Assembly (NCBI GenBank): GCA_046594215.1
Contig: JBKJPX010000009.1
Coordinates: forward strand, 1 to 64,000
From: Panacagrimonas sp046594215
GTDB taxonomy: Bacteria; Pseudomonadota; Gammaproteobacteria; Nevskiales; Nevskiaceae
Length of the DNA: 64,000 bases
Direction: 5' to 3'
The position numbers and the translations under genes are program-made. The notes beneath the pieces are model-generated. The model had not been told where the DNA came from and searched no databases. It saw only the letters and a list, made by a program, of their open reading frames with translations. Below are positions 61,826-64,000 of this stretch, piece after piece (position 1 is the first letter of the stretch; every line of letters begins with the position of its first letter).

Positions 61826-62905
61826 ATGTTCATTCCGAAGCCTTTGAAGGGCCGCGGCGCCGTGTCGCAGCCCAAGGGTCGATTCGAAACGCGCTCGGTC
61901 GACGCGATCGACGACGGCTGGGGCAGCCTCGAGGACTCGGTCGTCGAGGACCTCAAGACGCAGCTCTTCGCCGAGAAGTCCAAGAGCATCATCAGCCGCA
62001 ACGACTCCCCCGACATCGGCTTCGACCAGTCGATAAACCCCTACCGCGGCTGCGCGCACGGCTGCGTGTATTGCTACGCGCGGCCAGCGCATTCGTACGT
62101 GAATCTTTCCCCTGGTCTCGACTTCGAGACCAAGCTCTTCTACAAGCCCGATGCCGGCGCACTGCTCGAGCAGGAACTGCGGCGCAAGTCCTATCGCTGC
62201 CGGCTGATCATGATCGGAGGCAACACCGATCCCTACCAGCCCGTGGAACGCGACCTGCGCATCACGCGCGACATCCTCGAGGTGCTGCTGCGCTTCCGTC
62301 ATCCCGTGAGCCTGATCACCAAGGGTGCCGCGCTCATGCAGCGGGACCTCGACCTGTTCGCGCAATTCGCGAAGCTTGGCCTGATCAGCGTCGCGGTGTC
62401 GGTGACTTCGCTGGACGACGAACTCAAGCGCACGCTGGAGCCGCGCACCTCGTCGGCCAGGATGCGGCTGCGCCTGATCCGCGGCCTGGTCGAAGTCGGC
62501 GTCCCGGTGGCGGTCATGGCCGCGCCGATGATTCCCTGCGTCAACGACGCCGAGCTCGAGGCCATCCTCGAGGCGGCCTCGGCGGCGGGTGCGAAGCGGG
62601 CCGGCTACGTGATGCTACGGCTCCCGCACGAGGTCAAGGAGATCTTCCGCGCCTGGCTCGACGCGCATCTTCCGGATCGCGCGGCGCACGTCATGAGTCT
62701 GGTCCAGCAGATGCACGGCGGGCGCGACTACAATCCCGAGTGGGAAACGCGCCAGCGCGGCACCGGGCAGTATGCGGAACTCATGGCGCAACGCTTCCGC
62801 ATCGCCTGCAAGCGCTTCGGCCTCAACCAGGGCCCGCGACGCGAGCACGACGTCAGCCAGTTCAGCGTGCCGCCCGCGGCCGGGGACCAGCTCGCGCTGA
62901 TATGA
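61826..62905 (+). CDS. PA0069-family radical SAM protein
   Basis: A 359-residue radical SAM enzyme. The Cys motif of the iron-sulfur cluster is GCAHGCVYCYARPAH (CxxxCxxC), followed by SAM-binding GGNTDPYQPVERDLRITRDI. The family is annotated as PA0069-type, related in layout to SplB photoproduct lyase, but its reaction is not known to me. ATG 61826 is 33 bases after a LexA box, which points to a DNA-damage role. PA0069 of Pseudomonas is, as I recall, also in the LexA regulon. Confidence 0.9.
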   Translation: MFIPKPLKGRGAVSQPKGRFETRSVDAIDDGWGSLEDSVVEDLKTQLFAEKSKSIISRNDSPDIGFDQSINPYRGCAHGCVYCYARPAHSYVNLSPGLDFETKLFYKPDAGALLEQELRRKSYRCRLIMIGGNTDPYQPVERDLRITRDILEVLLRFRHPVSLITKGAALMQRDLDLFAQFAKLGLISVAVSVTSLDDELKRTLEPRTSSARMRLRLIRGLVEVGVPVAVMAAPMIPCVNDAELEAILEAASAAGAKRAGYVMLRLPHEVKEIFRAWLDAHLPDRAAHVMSLVQQMHGGRDYNPEWETRQRGTGQYAELMAQRFRIACKRFGLNQGPRREHDVSQFSVPPAAGDQLALI

Positions 62906-62979
62906 CTCGCGCCGACGATGATGGATTCGAACGGATCGCTTTTCCCGCCTCGCACGTCGCGCTCCGAGGACGGACCCGG

Positions 62980-63456
62980 TCAGTACTCCGGCAGGGTCGG
63001 AAAGAGCTTCACCCCCCGCTCGAGAAAATCACCCTCCACGTAGGGGCAGGGCACCTTGCGCGTACGGATGCGCCAGCCGCCTGCTTCGCGCACGAGTTCG
63101 TCGTGGTAGACCGCCGCGATGAGCCAGTTGCTGCGGCTGCCGTCCCGGATCTGCACGTGCACCGCGTGCACCGGCGTGCTGGCCTGCGCGGTGTCGCCCT
63201 CGATAAACACTACGTGCGGTGACACCAGGTGCTGCGTCCACCAGCAGCGATCGTGGAAGTGCTTGAAAAGGGCCAGGCCCTCGGGCATCGAGAAATCGAT
63301 GAGCGCGCCGCGCAGGCGGTAGTGGATCGTGGCGTCCCTGGTGAACGACTTCGGCAGCAGTTCGTCATGCCGTTTGTCGTCGAAGCCCCGCGCGACCTGC
63401 TGGATGACGTGGGTGATGGCGATGTGATCTTCGGTATGGCTCCGCGTCTGCGTCAT
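62980..63456 (-). CDS. SnoaL-like (NTF2 fold) protein
   Basis: A 158-residue protein of the SnoaL_4 type: N-terminal helix AITHVIQQVARGFDDKRHDE, then FTRDATIHYRLRGALIDF and later ASTPVHAVHVQIRDGSRSNW and VYHDELVREAGGWRIRTRKV. Relatives include ring-hydroxylating dioxygenase small subunits and polyketide cyclases; no such partner genes are nearby, so the substrate is unknown. ATG 63456 follows AGGAGAAG; the longer frame is not used. Alone on the minus strand. Confidence 0.85.
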   Translation of the reverse strand: MTQTRSHTEDHIAITHVIQQVARGFDDKRHDELLPKSFTRDATIHYRLRGALIDFSMPEGLALFKHFHDRCWWTQHLVSPHVVFIEGDTAQASTPVHAVHVQIRDGSRSNWLIAAVYHDELVREAGGWRIRTRKVPCPYVEGDFLERGVKLFPTLPEY

Positions 63457-63637
63457 GTCGTTCTTCTCCTCTTGATGAGCCGGTCCGCCGTGCCGCTGGC
63501 CTGAGCTTCCAATGAATTCTGCTCGCATCGAGAGCGAGAGAGCGGCGACGCGCGAACCCGCGCGAGCGTCCGCGGTCTGCAGGAACGCAAAGTGCTGACT
63601 CGCGGCCCTCCCCCGCCGAAGTTCTCATCGCCGCCGC

Positions 63638-64000
63638 ATGATCCGTCACGCCTTCCTCCGCTTCGCCTTGCTCGTCGCCACGCTGCTCGCGTCGGGTGGT
63701 TTGCCGCGAGCGGCGCAGGCGGAAGAAAAACCGGAGCTGCTCCAGGCGGTGCCGTCGCTCGACGTCTCGCGCTACATGGGTCGCTGGTACGAGATCTCGA
63801 AATACCCGAATCGCTTCCAGCGGCATTGCGTGGGCGACACGACGGCCACGTACGAACTGCTGCCCGACGCCACGGTAGGAATCACCAATCGCTGTCGCAC
63901 CGAAGAAGGCGAGATCGACGAAGCCACAGGCATCGCGCGGCAGGTCGGTGGCCCGGACTCCGCGAAGCTCGAGGTGCGGTTCGCACCGGGCTGGCTCGGC
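63638..64000 (+). CDS. Lipocalin of the Blc type (3' end beyond window)
   Basis: The first 121 codons of a bacterial lipocalin. A signal peptide (FLRFALLVATLLASGG) is followed by the lipocalin hallmark MGRWYEISKYPNRFQRHCVG (residues 47-66) and a second conserved Cys in ITNRCRTEEGE, which would pair with the Cys after the first motif. Such proteins bind lipids at the outer membrane. The usual lipoprotein Cys near the cleavage site is not obvious, so it may be a soluble periplasmic form. Truncated by the window end, not by mutation. Confidence 0.9.
   Translation, partial: MIRHAFLRFALLVATLLASGGLPRAAQAEEKPELLQAVPSLDVSRYMGRWYEISKYPNRFQRHCVGDTTATYELLPDATVGITNRCRTEEGEIDEATGIARQVGGPDSAKLEVRFAPGWLG

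Overview
The window reads as chromosomal DNA from a high-GC, motile gammaproteobacterium, most likely in or near the Lysobacterales/Xanthomonadales. Three things point there: the fliLMNOPQR-flhB-(GGDEF)-flhA-flhF-flhG-fliA-cheYZA-motCD-cheW gene order, a tonB-exbB-exbD-exbD cluster, and a gamma-type RpoH. This is inferred from gene order and protein character; no database search was possible. I saw no rRNA, tRNA, CRISPR array, prophage or plasmid function.

Layout. 1-900: a RAYT transposase cassette bounded by an inverted repeat. 0.9-3.4 kb: a DinB-family protein and the ribosome-associated ABC-F protein EttA. 3.4-6.9 kb: a Tat-signal protein resembling LodA/GoxA quinone-cofactor oxidases, overlapping a LodB-like flavoprotein. 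7-9 kb: three lipoproteins, one MalM-like. 9.7-28.1 kb: one long flagellar and chemotaxis block, all on the minus strand, with sigma-54-type promoters before fliL and fliA, a diguanylate cyclase between flhB and flhA, and a small coupled ORF between motD and cheW. 28-34.8 kb: murI, sppA and a TonB energising operon. 35-43 kb: ketone-body and leucine catabolism (CoA-transferase, methylcrotonyl-CoA carboxylase, isovaleryl-CoA dehydrogenase) with a divergent TetR regulator. 42.6-48 kb: housekeeping genes (saccharopine-dehydrogenase-like oxidoreductase, DUF423, response regulator, dusB, a 30-residue Lys/Ala microprotein, hydrolase, glycosyltransferase). 48.3-51.6 kb: rpoH behind a CIRCE-type inverted repeat, then a FixL/FixJ-like pair. 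51.8-61.5 kb: a tightly coupled minus-strand operon (GH144-like glucanase, GH15, YddA-like ABC protein, CocE-like protein, 6-phosphogluconolactonase-like protein) divergent from a GH3 beta-glucosidase. 61.5-64 kb: a PA0069-type radical SAM protein behind a LexA box, a SnoaL-like protein and a lipocalin cut by the window end.

The most interesting signals are these. (i) The glucan operon has three of its five products with altered catalytic motifs: a CocE-like protein lacking all three triad residues, a degenerate ABC ATPase, and a lactonase with His to Arg. (ii) A FliM-type CheY-docking peptide is present twice in CheA and again in CheZ and FliM. (iii) A perfect 9-bp CIRCE repeat overlies the rpoH promoter. 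(iv) The Tat-exported LodA-like protein is coupled to its putative cofactor-maturing flavoprotein. (v) Two small proteins (55 and 30 residues) are supported by translational coupling or by a strong ribosome site and terminator. Where an initiation site was moved from the longest open frame, the entry says why.
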